From NCBI RefSeq assembly GCF_000246855.1, contig NC_016609.1, positions 434,001 through 498,000 on the forward strand: a DNA stretch of 64,000 nucleotides, written 5' to 3'. The DNA comes from Niastella koreensis GR20-10 (GTDB taxonomy: Bacteria; Bacteroidota; Bacteroidia; Chitinophagales; Chitinophagaceae). The notes beneath the pieces were generated by a model that was given only the letters and a program-made list of their open reading frames with translations, ran no database searches and was not told where the DNA came from. The position numbers and the translations under genes are program-made. This document shows positions 16,354-24,609 of the stretch, piece by piece (positions within the stretch are counted from its first letter, which is position 1; every line of letters begins with the position of its first letter).

Positions 16354-16963
16354 GCAGCAGGCGCCTTTAGAATACCTCAGTAAGTTTATTCCAACGGCAG
16401 CCGTGCCACGGGTGCTTGAATACCTGCATCAATATAAAGTACACTTAACTATTACACGGGAACGAAAGTCGATCCTGGGCGATTACCGCCACGCTACCAT
16501 CGAAAAGAATCACCGCATCAGCGTAAACGGCAATTTAAATCCCTACGCTTTCCTGATTACCCTGGTGCATGAACTGGCCCACCTGGTAACCTTTATTCAG
16601 TTTAAACACCAGGTTTCGCCGCATGGCCGGGAGTGGAAGGACTGTTATGCCCGGTTGTTGAAAGATTTTCTGGGTAAGGAGATCTTTCCCCCTGTGGTAG
16701 AACAGGCGCTTAAACAGTCTATGCACGACCTGCCGGCCAGCAGTTGCGCCGATGAAGGCCTGATGCGCGTGCTGAAAAAGTTTGACGGCGATAACGGCAT
16801 GGTGATGGTAGAACAGTTACCCGAAGGCCAGCTTTTCGATATTGGTGAGGGCCGTATTTTTAAAAAGGGAAAGAAACTGCGCAAGCGTTTTCAATGTATT
16901 GAGGTGGATACGGGGAAGTTATATTTGTTTAGTCCGATTTATGAAGTGAAGGCTGTTAGTTAA
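16346..16963 (+). CDS. SprT-like zinc metalloprotease-domain protein
   Basis: 205 residues. The zinc-binding helix motif HELAHLVTF (about residues 77-85) with a downstream HGREWKD (third ligand region) defines the SprT/Spartan-like domain. The N-terminus (LEYLSKFIPTAAVPRVLEYL) matches Bacteroidetes SprT-domain proteins. The C-terminal third (about 130-205) is a small beta-rich domain with FKKGKKLRKRFQC. The cellular role of bacterial SprT proteins is unsettled; eukaryotic Spartan degrades DNA-protein crosslinks. Translationally coupled to the upstream membrane protein. Confidence 0.87.
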   Translation: MSKQQAPLEYLSKFIPTAAVPRVLEYLHQYKVHLTITRERKSILGDYRHATIEKNHRISVNGNLNPYAFLITLVHELAHLVTFIQFKHQVSPHGREWKDCYARLLKDFLGKEIFPPVVEQALKQSMHDLPASSCADEGLMRVLKKFDGDNGMVMVEQLPEGQLFDIGEGRIFKKGKKLRKRFQCIEVDTGKLYLFSPIYEVKAVS

Positions 16964-16965
16964 GA

Positions 16966-17142
16966 ACAGCTGCAAGCTACAAGTCTCAAGCTGCAAGCAG
17001 AAAGCCAAAGGTTAAAGCCAAAAGCAATACACCTCTGCGCGGCCTCCTTTATCAACGCTATCAACTCTGTCAACCTCCCAATTAATTCTACTAAATCTCC
17101 TTCTATCCCGTTAACATGTCAACGTGTTAACTCGTCAACTGG
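16966..17142. repeat. Repeat-filled spacer between convergent genes
   Basis: 16968-17030 holds AAGCTACAAG / AAGCTGCAAG words and AAAGCCAAAGG words. 17050-17160 holds TCAACTCTGTCAAC / GTTAACTGATCAAC words, the reverse complement of the array at 56155-56395. It separates SprT (+) from a GNAT gene (-), so it may act as a termination zone. Confidence 0.55.
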
Positions 17143-17634
17143 TTAACTGATCAACTCTTTCAACATCCAGATATCACATCCAAAATGCCCCGTATTCCCC
17201 ATTGGTCCATCCAGGTATTTGAACCCAAACTTTTCATAGACCGACATGGCTTTTCTGAGCTCAGGCATGGTTTCGATATATACGTTGCGATAGCCTGCCT
17301 CCCCGGCAAATTCAAGGGCTTTATCGATCAGCAATTTACCAATGCCTTTGCCCCGGGCGGCAGGGGAGAGATACATTTTCACCAGCTCACAGGTGCCATC
17401 GGGTAAACCGGGCGAAGGAAAAATGCCGGCGCCACCAATCAATTCACCAGCTGCTTCGGCTACATAATAAATACTACCGGGTTGCCGGAACAACTCGTAC
17501 AAGGCATCGGTAGTAGCATCGTAATAAACAGTGCCAGGTTTGTTGGCGCCAAATTCAGCTAACGCATTTCTGATAATGATGGCCAGTGCCGGGTTATCGG
17601 CAGGTTGAATGGTTCTGATGGTAACAGGTGACAT
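17143..17634 (-). CDS. GNAT family N-acetyltransferase
   Basis: 163 residues of complete GNAT fold. The acetyl-CoA loop is SPAARGKGIGKLLIDKAL (about 89-106), preceded by the beta4 strand ELVKMYL, with a C-terminal SVYEKFGFKYLDGPMGN motif. The start ATG is at 17634. It resembles general small-molecule or protein acetyltransferases. The substrate is not deducible. A single gene with repeat-rich DNA on both sides. Confidence 0.88.
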   Translation of the reverse strand: MSPVTIRTIQPADNPALAIIIRNALAEFGANKPGTVYYDATTDALYELFRQPGSIYYVAEAAGELIGGAGIFPSPGLPDGTCELVKMYLSPAARGKGIGKLLIDKALEFAGEAGYRNVYIETMPELRKAMSVYEKFGFKYLDGPMGNTGHFGCDIWMLKELIS

Positions 17635-17639
17635 ATAAC

Positions 17640-17745
17640 GAAGGTAACGAAAACGCGGAACGCAAAACGCTTAATGCAGAACGCGGAAGGCTGAAGGCAA
17701 AATGCGGAACGCTCAACGCTGCCTCCCGAACGTTAGCGCTCCCGG
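17640..17745. repeat. AACGCGGAACGC word array
   Basis: About ten imperfect copies of an 8-10 base word built on AACGC (AACGCGG, AACGCAAAACGC, GAACGCTCAACGC) just upstream of the GNAT start codon. It has no reading-frame regularity or constant period, so it looks like non-coding simple-word expansion. Confidence 0.6.
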
Positions 17746-17811
17746 CTAATAGGCGGGCGGTTCAAATTTCGGAAACAAGCGTTCAGCCTTATGCGTTTAG
17801 TCTTACGCGTA

Positions 17812-17895
17812 TTATGCCAGCAGCGCCATTAAACTATAGATGATAACATAAGCTACAAAGATGAATCCGAAGAAGAGTCGAATAGGATTTTTCAT
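17812..17895 (-). CDS. Candidate 27-residue hydrophobic small protein
   Basis: ATG at 17895, TAA at 17812-17814. The product starts MKNPIRLFFGFIFV and continues as one hydrophobic helix ending ALLA: a basic N-terminus followed by about 20 non-polar residues, a typical tiny membrane protein. It lies between two repeat-filled stretches with AT-rich DNA upstream. Being this short it could be chance; the sensible topology is the only support. Confidence 0.35.
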   Translation of the reverse strand: MKNPIRLFFGFIFVAYVIIYSLMALLA

Positions 17896-18426
17896 TTGCT
17901 ACAGATTAATCAGGTTATTGATTTGGTTACTTATTTTAAATAGATAAAATACTATGCCAAATGAACGGTTATCCACATTTGAGTTCTACTAAATTTTGCA
18001 AATACAGAAAATACGGTGCACTGATCGTAACAACACCAGCGCCGGGGTAAGAGGTTATAGTGGGCGGTTATTGAAAACACTTACCGGTAACGGGCTACAA
18101 TATAGTAACACCAATGCTTGTGTTTTCTTAACAATTATAGAGCGGATACAAAGATATTTGTTGCCTGTTGATGTTGCAATCAATGCCGGTAAATTAGATA
18201 TCCACTATGTAATGTATTGAAGCAGGTAAATGAATGAATTACAGAAGCTAGTAAATGTACGAGGCGATGTTGTTGTGAATATACGAGGCATACAGGTTTC
18301 ACTCTAGGTGATTATAAAATAATCGCAGATAATGTTAAGTTTATCTTATCAAACACTTCCGAATTTGAAGAAATAGTTACATATTTACCCCGCAATTGTA
18401 GATATAAACGATTTTGCTACATTTGC

Positions 18427-18557
18427 ATATCCAACGTCCAATGCAAACCGAAAATAGAAAAACATATAACAATCCTGTATCTGTGAAAACCAGCAAAGCT
18501 GAATCATATAATAATGTAATCAATAATATTTCCCGCCCGGTAAGGGTGGGTTTTTTT
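18427..18557 (+). ncRNA. Candidate small RNA block A, ending in an intrinsic terminator
   Basis: Contains the word ATCCAACGTCCAAT (18429-18442) and ends with the stem CCCGCCC / GGGTGGG (18532-18538 with 18544-18550, one G-U pair) and T7. There is no protein gene upstream on this strand for 800 bases, so the terminator is an orphan. Block B (18724-18965) shares the word and architecture. The promoter was not identified. Confidence 0.35.
18532..18557 (+). terminator. Orphan intrinsic terminator
   Basis: A 7-bp GC stem with 5-base loop GGTAA is followed directly by seven T residues. No plus-strand protein gene lies upstream. Confidence 0.8.
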
Positions 18558-18723
18558 ATGCCCATAACCGTTAGTGATAGTAGTTTTTAAAAGTGCGTAT
18601 ACGAGGTAAGGGTATATTCCTAGATGCTGATAAGTTAACCAAGGAGATGAGTGAATAAGCGGAGTGAAAAGACAGAAAAAGCAAATTATAGTTCGATCTT
18701 TACATAGTCAAAGAGTTTAAGTA

Positions 18724-18965
18724 ATCCAACGTCCAATAGAAAAACCGTTTAAAGTCCAAAGTCCGAATCCGAAAAACCAAACCGTATTCCTGTGTTAAAC
18801 CATCCAAAGTCCAAAGTCCGAAAGAAAAACCGAAGTCCATTGTCCCTTTGAAAAAACCAGGAAAAATCCGAAAGTCCTTTTGAAAACTGATCCATGTATC
18901 CTGTGAGAACAGAAACCGTCTCTCAAAAAATTGTCCCCGCTATCCGTTGCGGGGACATTGTTTTT
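18724..18965 (+). ncRNA. Candidate small RNA block B with CCAAAGTCC words and a terminator
   Basis: Begins with the same ATCCAACGTCCAAT word as block A (18724-18737), then has repeated CCAAAGTCCGAA words. It ends in the stem TGTCCCCGC / GCGGGGACA (18932-18940 with 18949-18957) followed by TTGTTTTT. It could be transcribed, or it could simply be repeat DNA upstream of the next gene. Confidence 0.35.
18932..18965 (+). terminator. Intrinsic terminator upstream of the DUF4468-like gene
   Basis: A perfect 9-bp stem with 8-base loop and T-rich tail, about 80 bases before the next gene start. It probably ends transcription of the repeat block rather than of a protein gene. Confidence 0.75.
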
Positions 18966-19042
18966 ATAGAGGGGATGTTCTTTTCTTAATGTCTGTTGTA
19001 GGGGCACAAATGTGTTGAGTGGCTTTAATCAATCCGTACAAT

Positions 19043-19567
19043 ATGCTAACTTGTATAAGAATTATGCGGCCTGTAGTCACGATATGTTTATTCTTTGTGC
19101 TGGGATATAATGCGGTAGCCCAAATTCCGCGTACTACGGCAGGCCAGTTCCGATACTACGGCGAAATGCTCGCTGAAACCACTCCCCAAACAATGGGCCG
19201 GGCAAAATCGTTCTTTAATCAACCGTTCCTGGTGCATTGGGATACGGTGGCCCATATAGAAAAACCGGCCAATTTATTACTCACCGGTAAAGGCCATATT
19301 AATGTAAAAGCCAAATTGCACGATATAGGCACGCCTTCCAATGTTCCGGTGTCTTTTCATATGAGCCTTGAAATTGTGAACGGGCATTATCGCTATACCA
19401 TCGATCATTTTGAAGTAACGGATAAAGAGGGCAATTCGCAATATGCCCTGGAAGATAAGCCTGAATCGGTTAAATCGTTAGTATATAGCCAGCTGCTGCA
19501 GAAAACCCATAAACAGGTTAGCTTTATTATAGGGTGGTTGAAACAGTATATGAAAGATGAGGAATAG
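19043..19567 (+). CDS. Small secreted protein, DUF4468-like
   Basis: 174 residues from the ATG at 19043. A GTG 24 bases upstream and an ATG at 19064 are alternatives; the last gives the tidiest signal peptide, VTICLFFVLGYNAVAQ. The mature part has a small alpha/beta domain (MGRAKSFFNQPFLVHW, LLTGKGHINVKAKL, YTIDHFEV) resembling DUF4468, a TBP-like fold found in Bacteroidetes secreted proteins. It ends in a helix (YSQLLQKTHKQVSFIIGWLK). Function unknown. Monocistronic, with a terminator upstream and repeat DNA downstream. Confidence 0.75.
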   Translation: MLTCIRIMRPVVTICLFFVLGYNAVAQIPRTTAGQFRYYGEMLAETTPQTMGRAKSFFNQPFLVHWDTVAHIEKPANLLLTGKGHINVKAKLHDIGTPSNVPVSFHMSLEIVNGHYRYTIDHFEVTDKEGNSQYALEDKPESVKSLVYSQLLQKTHKQVSFIIGWLKQYMKDEE

Positions 19568-20034
19568 TTATTTAGTTCTTAGTTCTCTGTTTAAGTTATT
19601 GGGTTCGTACATTATTAAGTTATTGAGGTCTAATGTAGTTATTGGTTCGATTTATAGCTGGAAACAGTGTCCTGATAATTTGTAGCGTATAGTTTTTAGT
19701 TGAAAACAGGGTGCTAATAATTTGTGGAGGGTGGTTTCTAACTGAAAACAGGGTGTTTTCAGTTGGTGGTGTATTGTTTCTAACTGAAAATGGGGTGATT
19801 TCAATTGGTAGCGTTCTGTTTCTAACTGAAAACGGTACGATTTCAGTTGGTAGCGTACCGTTTTAAACTGAAAACAATGCGATCTCAGTTGGTAGCGTAC
19901 TGTTTTAAACTGAAATCGATGCGATTCCCTGCCTTTCATTTCTGCTGTCTGCCTGCCTGGCCCGACTTGTCGGGATTTGCCGTCTGCCTTTCTCACCACT
20001 GCCTACTGCCCACTGCCTTTCATCTCAGAAATAG
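19568..20034. repeat. Repeat-filled region between convergent genes
   Basis: 19568-19640 contains GTTATTGGGTTC / AGTTCTTAGTTC words. 19658-19927 is the 42-bp tandem array. 19925-20025 contains CTGCCTGCC / ACTGCCTACTGCCC words similar to 4805-4860 and 56400-56480. No protein gene is supported here. Confidence 0.7.
19658..19927. repeat. 42-bp tandem repeat (minisatellite), about 6.4 copies
   Basis: Units begin at 19658, 19700, 19742, 19784, 19826, 19868 and 19910, an exact 42-base period. The left copies are more diverged than the right ones. Each unit splits into two 21-base halves with partial dyad symmetry (CAGTTGGTAGCG against AAACTGAAAAC). Because 42 is a multiple of 3, frames stay open on both strands; the minus frame reads a 14-residue FQLKTxRYQLKS unit. 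I treat it as non-coding. Confidence 0.9.
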
Positions 20035-20061
20035 AAAAAGTCCCACTCTTGCGAACGGGAC
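20035..20061 (-). terminator. Terminator for sucC
   Basis: Read on the minus strand, a 9-bp stem (GTCCCGTTC / GAGTGGGAC, two G-U pairs) with a GCAA tetraloop spans 20040-20061 and is followed by TTTTT (complement of 20035-20039). It begins 28 bases after the sucC stop. Confidence 0.88.
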
Positions 20062-20088
20062 CTTCGTATATCCTGACTTCCTTCCTAA

Positions 20089-21300
20089 CTAAGCAACCGC
20101 TTTACCCACCAGGGCAGCAGCTTCGCTCAACAGAATGGCTGATTGTACTTTCAGACCGCTTTCTTCGATCAGCTTTTTAGCTTCTTCGGCATTGGTACCC
20201 TGTAAACGAACGATGATAGGTACGGTGATGTTGCCGATTGATTTATAGGCATCAATTACTCCCTGGGCAACCCGGTCGCAACGAACGATACCACCAAAGA
20301 TGTTGATGAGGATCGCTTTTACTTTTGGATCTTTCAGGATGATGCGGAAACCAGCTTCTACAGTAGTAGCATTGGCAGTACCACCTACGTCCAGGAAGTT
20401 GGCTGGCTCACCGCCGCTCAGTTTAATCATATCCATGGTAGCCATGGCCAAACCGGCGCCGTTTACCATACAACCTACGTTCCCATCGAGTTTTACGAAG
20501 TTCAGGTTGTATTTACCAGCTTCCACTTCGGTAGGATCTTCTTCGCTGATATCGCGCAGGGCTTCCAGCTCGGGGTGACGCATCAGGGAGTTGTCATCCA
20601 GACCCATTTTACAGTCAACAGCAATGATCTTTTCGTCGGCTGTTTTGAACAATGGGTTGATTTCCAGCATAGCGCAGTCTAAACCAACGTATGCATTGTA
20701 TAAATTGGTAACGAATTTTACGCAGTTTTTGAAGGCTTCGCCTTTCAGTCCCAGGTTGAACGCAATTTTACGCGCCTGGAAAGCCTGTAAACCTCCGCCT
20801 GGGTGTACCCATTCTTTGAAGATCCTGTCGGGGGTGTTGTGGGCTACTTCTTCAATGTCCATACCACCCTCGGTGCTGTACATGATCACATTCTGGCCTT
20901 TTGTACGATCGAGCAGAATTGATAAGTAGAACTCTTTTACCGGGTTAGGACCAGGATAATATACGTCCTGCGCTACCAGTACTTTGTTCACCACTTTACC
21001 GGCAGGGCCTGTTTGAATGGTAACCAGGGTACCGCCCAATAAATTGGAGGCGATATTTTTGATTTCTTCGGCACTTTTACCTACTGCCACACCGCGTTGT
21101 TCGGTGCCTTGAACTTTGCCTTTTCCGCGACCACCTGCATGGATCTGTGCTTTAACAACCGCGAAGTTGTTGCCAAATTGAACCTTTAAATTCTTATATG
21201 CTTCTTCGGCCGCGTCGGCTCTGTCAACCGGTATTCCTTCCTGCACCGGTACATTGTATTTTTTCAGTAATTCCTTTGCCTGGTATTCGTGAAGATTCAT
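20089..21300 (-). CDS. sucC: Succinyl-CoA synthetase (ADP-forming) beta subunit SucC
   Basis: Forms succinate and ATP from succinyl-CoA in the TCA cycle, together with SucD. The 403-residue length is normal. It opens MNLHEYQAKELLKKY; the ATP-grasp region has VVKAQIHAGGRGKGKV. ALEINPLF and AVDCKMGLDDN provide metal ligands, and LDVGGTANATTVEAGF and ILINIFGGIVRCDRVAQGV are signature C-terminal motifs. sucD is not adjacent, common in Bacteroidota. Single gene with its own terminator. Confidence 0.97.
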   Translation of the reverse strand: MNLHEYQAKELLKKYNVPVQEGIPVDRADAAEEAYKNLKVQFGNNFAVVKAQIHAGGRGKGKVQGTEQRGVAVGKSAEEIKNIASNLLGGTLVTIQTGPAGKVVNKVLVAQDVYYPGPNPVKEFYLSILLDRTKGQNVIMYSTEGGMDIEEVAHNTPDRIFKEWVHPGGGLQAFQARKIAFNLGLKGEAFKNCVKFVTNLYNAYVGLDCAMLEINPLFKTADEKIIAVDCKMGLDDNSLMRHPELEALRDISEEDPTEVEAGKYNLNFVKLDGNVGCMVNGAGLAMATMDMIKLSGGEPANFLDVGGTANATTVEAGFRIILKDPKVKAILINIFGGIVRCDRVAQGVIDAYKSIGNITVPIIVRLQGTNAEEAKKLIEESGLKVQSAILLSEAAALVGKAVA

Positions 21301-21489
21301 GCCGTAAAAAATTTTAGCGAAAGTAGTAAAAAAAGTTATTAAGTTCTGAGTTCTTAGTTCTCAGTTCGGCGTACAATGTCCGGGAACGTTTGCGGAGAGA
21401 GCCGGTTACCGGTTGCCAGTTTCAGGTTACCGGGAAATACTGCCAACCGGTGCCTGCCCGGGAACCGGTACCCGGTAACTGGAAACTTG

Positions 21490-21497
21490 TATATTTG
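21490..21497 (+). promoter_or_regulatory. TAnnTTTG (-7) element for the nucleoside phosphorylase gene
   Basis: TATATTTG is a full match, 47 bases before the ATG at 21545. The upstream 21400-21480 is made of CCGGTTACCGGTT / ACCGGTACCCGGTAAC words, which partly pair with each other; no clear -33 box. Confidence 0.55.
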
Positions 21498-21544
21498 CAC
21501 ACATTTTCAACCAGTAATCACGCCAATAATATTATTTAATCATT

Positions 21545-22366
21545 ATGCCCGATTTACTTCAGCAATTACAAGAAACCACGTCCTTTATAAAAAGCAGATA
21601 TTCCGACACTCCGCAGATAGGTATTGTGCTGGGAAGCGGATTGGGAAATTTTTCGCAGGAAATAAACGTAGAGGTGGAGATAGCTTATAACGAGATTCCT
21701 CATTTTCCGGTTTCTACGGTAGAAGGCCATCATGGCAAGCTGATCTTTGGCGAATTAAGCGGTAAAAAAGTAGTGGTAATGGCCGGCCGTTTCCACTATT
21801 ATGAAGGCTATACGCCCGATGCGGTTGCCTATCCCATCAGGGTAATGAAGCAACTGGGTATCGGGCATTTGCTGTTGTCCAATGCGGCGGGTGGCGTAAA
21901 CCCTGCCTTTAAAGTAGGTGATCTGATGATCATCACCGACCACATCAGTTTTGGCATCGTAAATCCTTTGTTGGGGAAGAACCATGGTGAGTTAGGCCCG
22001 CGGTTCCCCGATATGAGCGAACCTTATACCAAGGAGATCATAAAAAAAGCCAGAAAAATTGCCGCCGATCGAAACATCAAGGTGCAGGAAGGCATTTATT
22101 ATGGCGTAACTGGTCCAACATTTGAAACAAGGGCCGAATATAAACTCATTCACAAACTGGGTGGCGACGCCGTTGGAATGAGCACCGTACAGGAAGTGAT
22201 CATTGCCGTTCACATGGGGCTGCCTGTATTTGCCGCCAGCGTTATTACCGATATTGGTATACGCGAAGAAGATAATATAATAACGCATGAAGAAGTGTTA
22301 CAGGCTGCCAAAGAAGCGGAACCCAAGCTTACCGCTATCTTCAGGCAACTGGTAGCTGAGTTATAA
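21545..22366 (+). CDS. Purine nucleoside phosphorylase (trimeric, PNP family 2)
   Basis: Phosphorolyses (deoxy)inosine and (deoxy)guanosine to base plus (deoxy)ribose-1-phosphate. 273 residues, usual length. Motifs are IGIVLGSGLGNF, FPVSTVEGHHGKL, GRFHYYEGY, LLLSNAAGGVNP, GPTFETRAEY and GGDAVGMSTVQEVI, covering the phosphate site and the purine pocket of the trimeric type (Glu in TFETRAE; Met-Ser in GMST). Located after sucC in the opposite direction, with its own promoter. Confidence 0.95.
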   Translation: MPDLLQQLQETTSFIKSRYSDTPQIGIVLGSGLGNFSQEINVEVEIAYNEIPHFPVSTVEGHHGKLIFGELSGKKVVVMAGRFHYYEGYTPDAVAYPIRVMKQLGIGHLLLSNAAGGVNPAFKVGDLMIITDHISFGIVNPLLGKNHGELGPRFPDMSEPYTKEIIKKARKIAADRNIKVQEGIYYGVTGPTFETRAEYKLIHKLGGDAVGMSTVQEVIIAVHMGLPVFAASVITDIGIREEDNIITHEEVLQAAKEAEPKLTAIFRQLVAEL

Positions 22367-22454
22367 TATGCCGGCATGCTGACAGCTTCGTTGTAATCAC
22401 CACAATTAACTTTCTTATAACCGGTAACGGTTTTTTAATTATTAATTTGTCGCC

Positions 22455-24539
22455 TTGTTTAATAATCGCTCATACTTGTTAAGGAACTGGTATATAATTC
22501 TGGGAACCATCTGTATGCTTACCTGCTTTGTAACTACTGCAAAAGCACAGAGTGGTGTTTTTCAACAGGCGCAGGGCAGGTTTAGCGGTATGAGCATGGG
22601 ATCGGGTGGCAGTGATTCAATTGGTCACCGTACCGGTTTGGAAGATTCAATCACTATTCACTTCCGTTACCTCGATACAAGCCGGATGGCGGGCTTTGAT
22701 TCTACCCTCTACGATTTTGCAAAAAAGATAGGCATACCCTGGTATCATATTAACCTGGGTAATTTAGGCAATGCCAGCCGCAGCCTGCTGTTTGAACCAC
22801 TCATGAAATCAGGCTGGGATTATGGCTTTCATACGTATGACGATTATAATTTAAGGGTAGAAGACGCCCGTTTTTACAATACCACGCGTCCTTATGCCGA
22901 ACTGAATTACCTGTTGGGGTCCAAGTCGGAACAGTTCATCCGCCTAATGCATACGCAGAACCTGAAGCCCAACTGGAATATGTCTTTAGAATATCGGCTT
23001 ATTAACTCACCAGGCTTTTATCAGAACCAGAATACCAATCATAATAATTACCGCTTTACTTCCTGGTACCAGTCGAAGAACAAACGGTGGAATAATTTTA
23101 TAATTATAGTAGGTAACAAGTTGCAATCCGGTGAAAATGGCGGGATTAAAAACGTAGGGTTTTTAGACAGTACCAACGGATTTGATGACCGGTCGAACAT
23201 CCCTACCAAGCTGGGGCCCGATAACCCGGGCAGCCGCAACTTTTTCAGCTCCAATATTGCCGTAGGCCGCCTGTATACCAATGCCACTTACCTGATGCGG
23301 AACCAGTATGACATTGGGCAAAAAGACTCCCTGGTTATTAATGATACCACTGTGGTGCCGCTGTTTTATCCGCGGTTACGGCTGGAGCATACCATTGAAT
23401 ACAGCACTTATCATAACCGCTACCAGGATACTTATGCCGACAGCGCCTATTATGATAGCTTGTATTTGTTGAAGCTGTCGAGTTCAGACAAAACCGTACA
23501 GAAATTTTATGCGAAGGAATACTGGAAGGAGCTTACCAATGATTTTTCGTTTTATACCTTTCCCGATGCCAAGAACGCACAGCAATTCCTGAAACTGGGC
23601 GCCTCGTTGCAGACCCTGCAGGGGCAGAGCACAGATTCTATCTATACTAAAGACAGCGTATTCTCCAGAAGCAATTTCAATACTTTTTTACACGGTGAAT
23701 ACCGCAACCTTACCCGCAACAGGAAATGGGACATTGAGGCGTATGGTAATTTTTATGTAGCGGGTTACAACGCCGGCGACTATAGTGCCTATATCAGTTT
23801 ACGGCGATTGATCAGCAAGCAGATCGGTTATTTACAGGTTGGTTTTCAAAACACCAATCGTAAGCCATCTTTTATGTTTTTTCCGGGCAGTACGTTTTAC
23901 CTGGATACAACCGCCGCCCCCCTCAATCTGAAAAAAGAGAACACCTCCTTATTATTTGGAGAGTTTGAGCAGCCAAAATTGAAATTGAAGTTAACCGGTA
24001 AATATTTCCTGGTTACCAACTATACTTATTACGCCGGTTATATGCAGGTGGCGCAGGCGTCTACCTTGTTCAACGTGTTACAGGTATCGGGCGAAAAGAT
24101 CTTCCGCCTCGGCGGCAGCTGGAACTGGAAAACATGGGTGATCTTACAGCAACGCGTAGGTGACGGACCGGTTAACCTGCCCCTGTTTACTACCCGTAAC
24201 CAGGTTGGCTATGACGGTTCCCTTGGGTTTAAAAACCTGCGCATCAGCTTCGGTGGTGAAATGCGTTATTTTACGCCGTATAAGGCGCCTGAATACTCTC
24301 CCTTGCTAGGACAATACTTTTACCAGAATGTAAATACCATCCGGTTAGAGCGCCCGGATATAAGTGCATACCTGCACTTCCGCATCAAAAGCTTTAACGC
24401 GTATGTACGGGCCGAGAACCTGAACACCATTAACATCGCAAACGGCGGCGGATTTACCAGAAATAACATGCCTACCAATGGGTATCCTTACCCTGGTTTG
24501 CAAATACGGGTAGGTATTTTCTGGAGTTTTGTAAACTAG
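22455..24539 (+). CDS. Outer-membrane putative porin (Porin_10-like)
   Basis: 694 residues. The only plausible start is TTG at 22455, which yields a signal peptide through TTAKAQ at about residue 32; the first internal ATG would cut off most of it. The body is a beta-rich barrel-like protein. HINLGNLGNASRSLLFEP, SGWDYGFHTYDDYNL and TRPYAELNYLLGSKSEQ resemble the Bacteroidetes putative-porin family (Porin_10). It ends in GLQIRVGIFWSFVN, an aromatic-ending last strand as in outer-membrane barrels. Substrate unknown. 88 bases downstream of the PNP gene, possibly co-transcribed. Confidence 0.82.
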   Translation: MFNNRSYLLRNWYIILGTICMLTCFVTTAKAQSGVFQQAQGRFSGMSMGSGGSDSIGHRTGLEDSITIHFRYLDTSRMAGFDSTLYDFAKKIGIPWYHINLGNLGNASRSLLFEPLMKSGWDYGFHTYDDYNLRVEDARFYNTTRPYAELNYLLGSKSEQFIRLMHTQNLKPNWNMSLEYRLINSPGFYQNQNTNHNNYRFTSWYQSKNKRWNNFIIIVGNKLQSGENGGIKNVGFLDSTNGFDDRSNIPTKLGPDNPGSRNFFSSNIAVGRLYTNATYLMRNQYDIGQKDSLVINDTTVVPLFYPRLRLEHTIEYSTYHNRYQDTYADSAYYDSLYLLKLSSSDKTVQKFYAKEYWKELTNDFSFYTFPDAKNAQQFLKLGASLQTLQGQSTDSIYTKDSVFSRSNFNTFLHGEYRNLTRNRKWDIEAYGNFYVAGYNAGDYSAYISLRRLISKQIGYLQVGFQNTNRKPSFMFFPGSTFYLDTTAAPLNLKKENTSLLFGEFEQPKLKLKLTGKYFLVTNYTYYAGYMQVAQASTLFNVLQVSGEKIFRLGGSWNWKTWVILQQRVGDGPVNLPLFTTRNQVGYDGSLGFKNLRISFGGEMRYFTPYKAPEYSPLLGQYFYQNVNTIRLERPDISAYLHFRIKSFNAYVRAENLNTINIANGGGFTRNNMPTNGYPYPGLQIRVGIFWSFVN

Positions 24540-24597
24540 GCCGCGTTAACCCAGGTTAAAAAATTATTAGTCATGTAGGAGTTGCCGGGTTGTTTTG

Positions 24598-24605
24598 TAC
24601 ATTTG
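24598..24605 (+). promoter_or_regulatory. TAnnTTTG (-7) element before the metal-efflux operon
   Basis: TACATTTG matches fully but lies only 4 bases before the GTG at 24610. Transcription would start about at that codon, implying a leaderless mRNA or a later start codon. Confidence 0.5.
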
Positions 24606-24609
24606 ACCC

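Larger units (their letters stand above)
17635..19042. other. 1.4-kb gene-poor region with repeats and orphan terminators
   Basis: No ORF with a recognisable product. 17640-17745 is an array of AACGCGGAACGC / AACGCT words. A 27-codon hydrophobic ORF lies at 17812-17895 (-). 17900-18425 is AT-rich with nothing I recognise. 18427-18557 and 18724-18965 are two related blocks that both contain ATCCAACGTCCAAT and end in an intrinsic terminator. The second block also has many CCAAAGTCCGAAAG words. Confidence 0.6.

Noticed and set aside
18377-18565. 62-residue minus-strand frame
   Set aside because: Overlaps the terminator-ended repeat block and has a weak, unstructured composition.
19652-19999. 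115-residue repeat protein (FQLKTxRYQLKS units)
   Set aside because: Frame openness follows from the 42-base period and dyad symmetry; the other strand reads similarly, and there is no signal peptide or homologous family.
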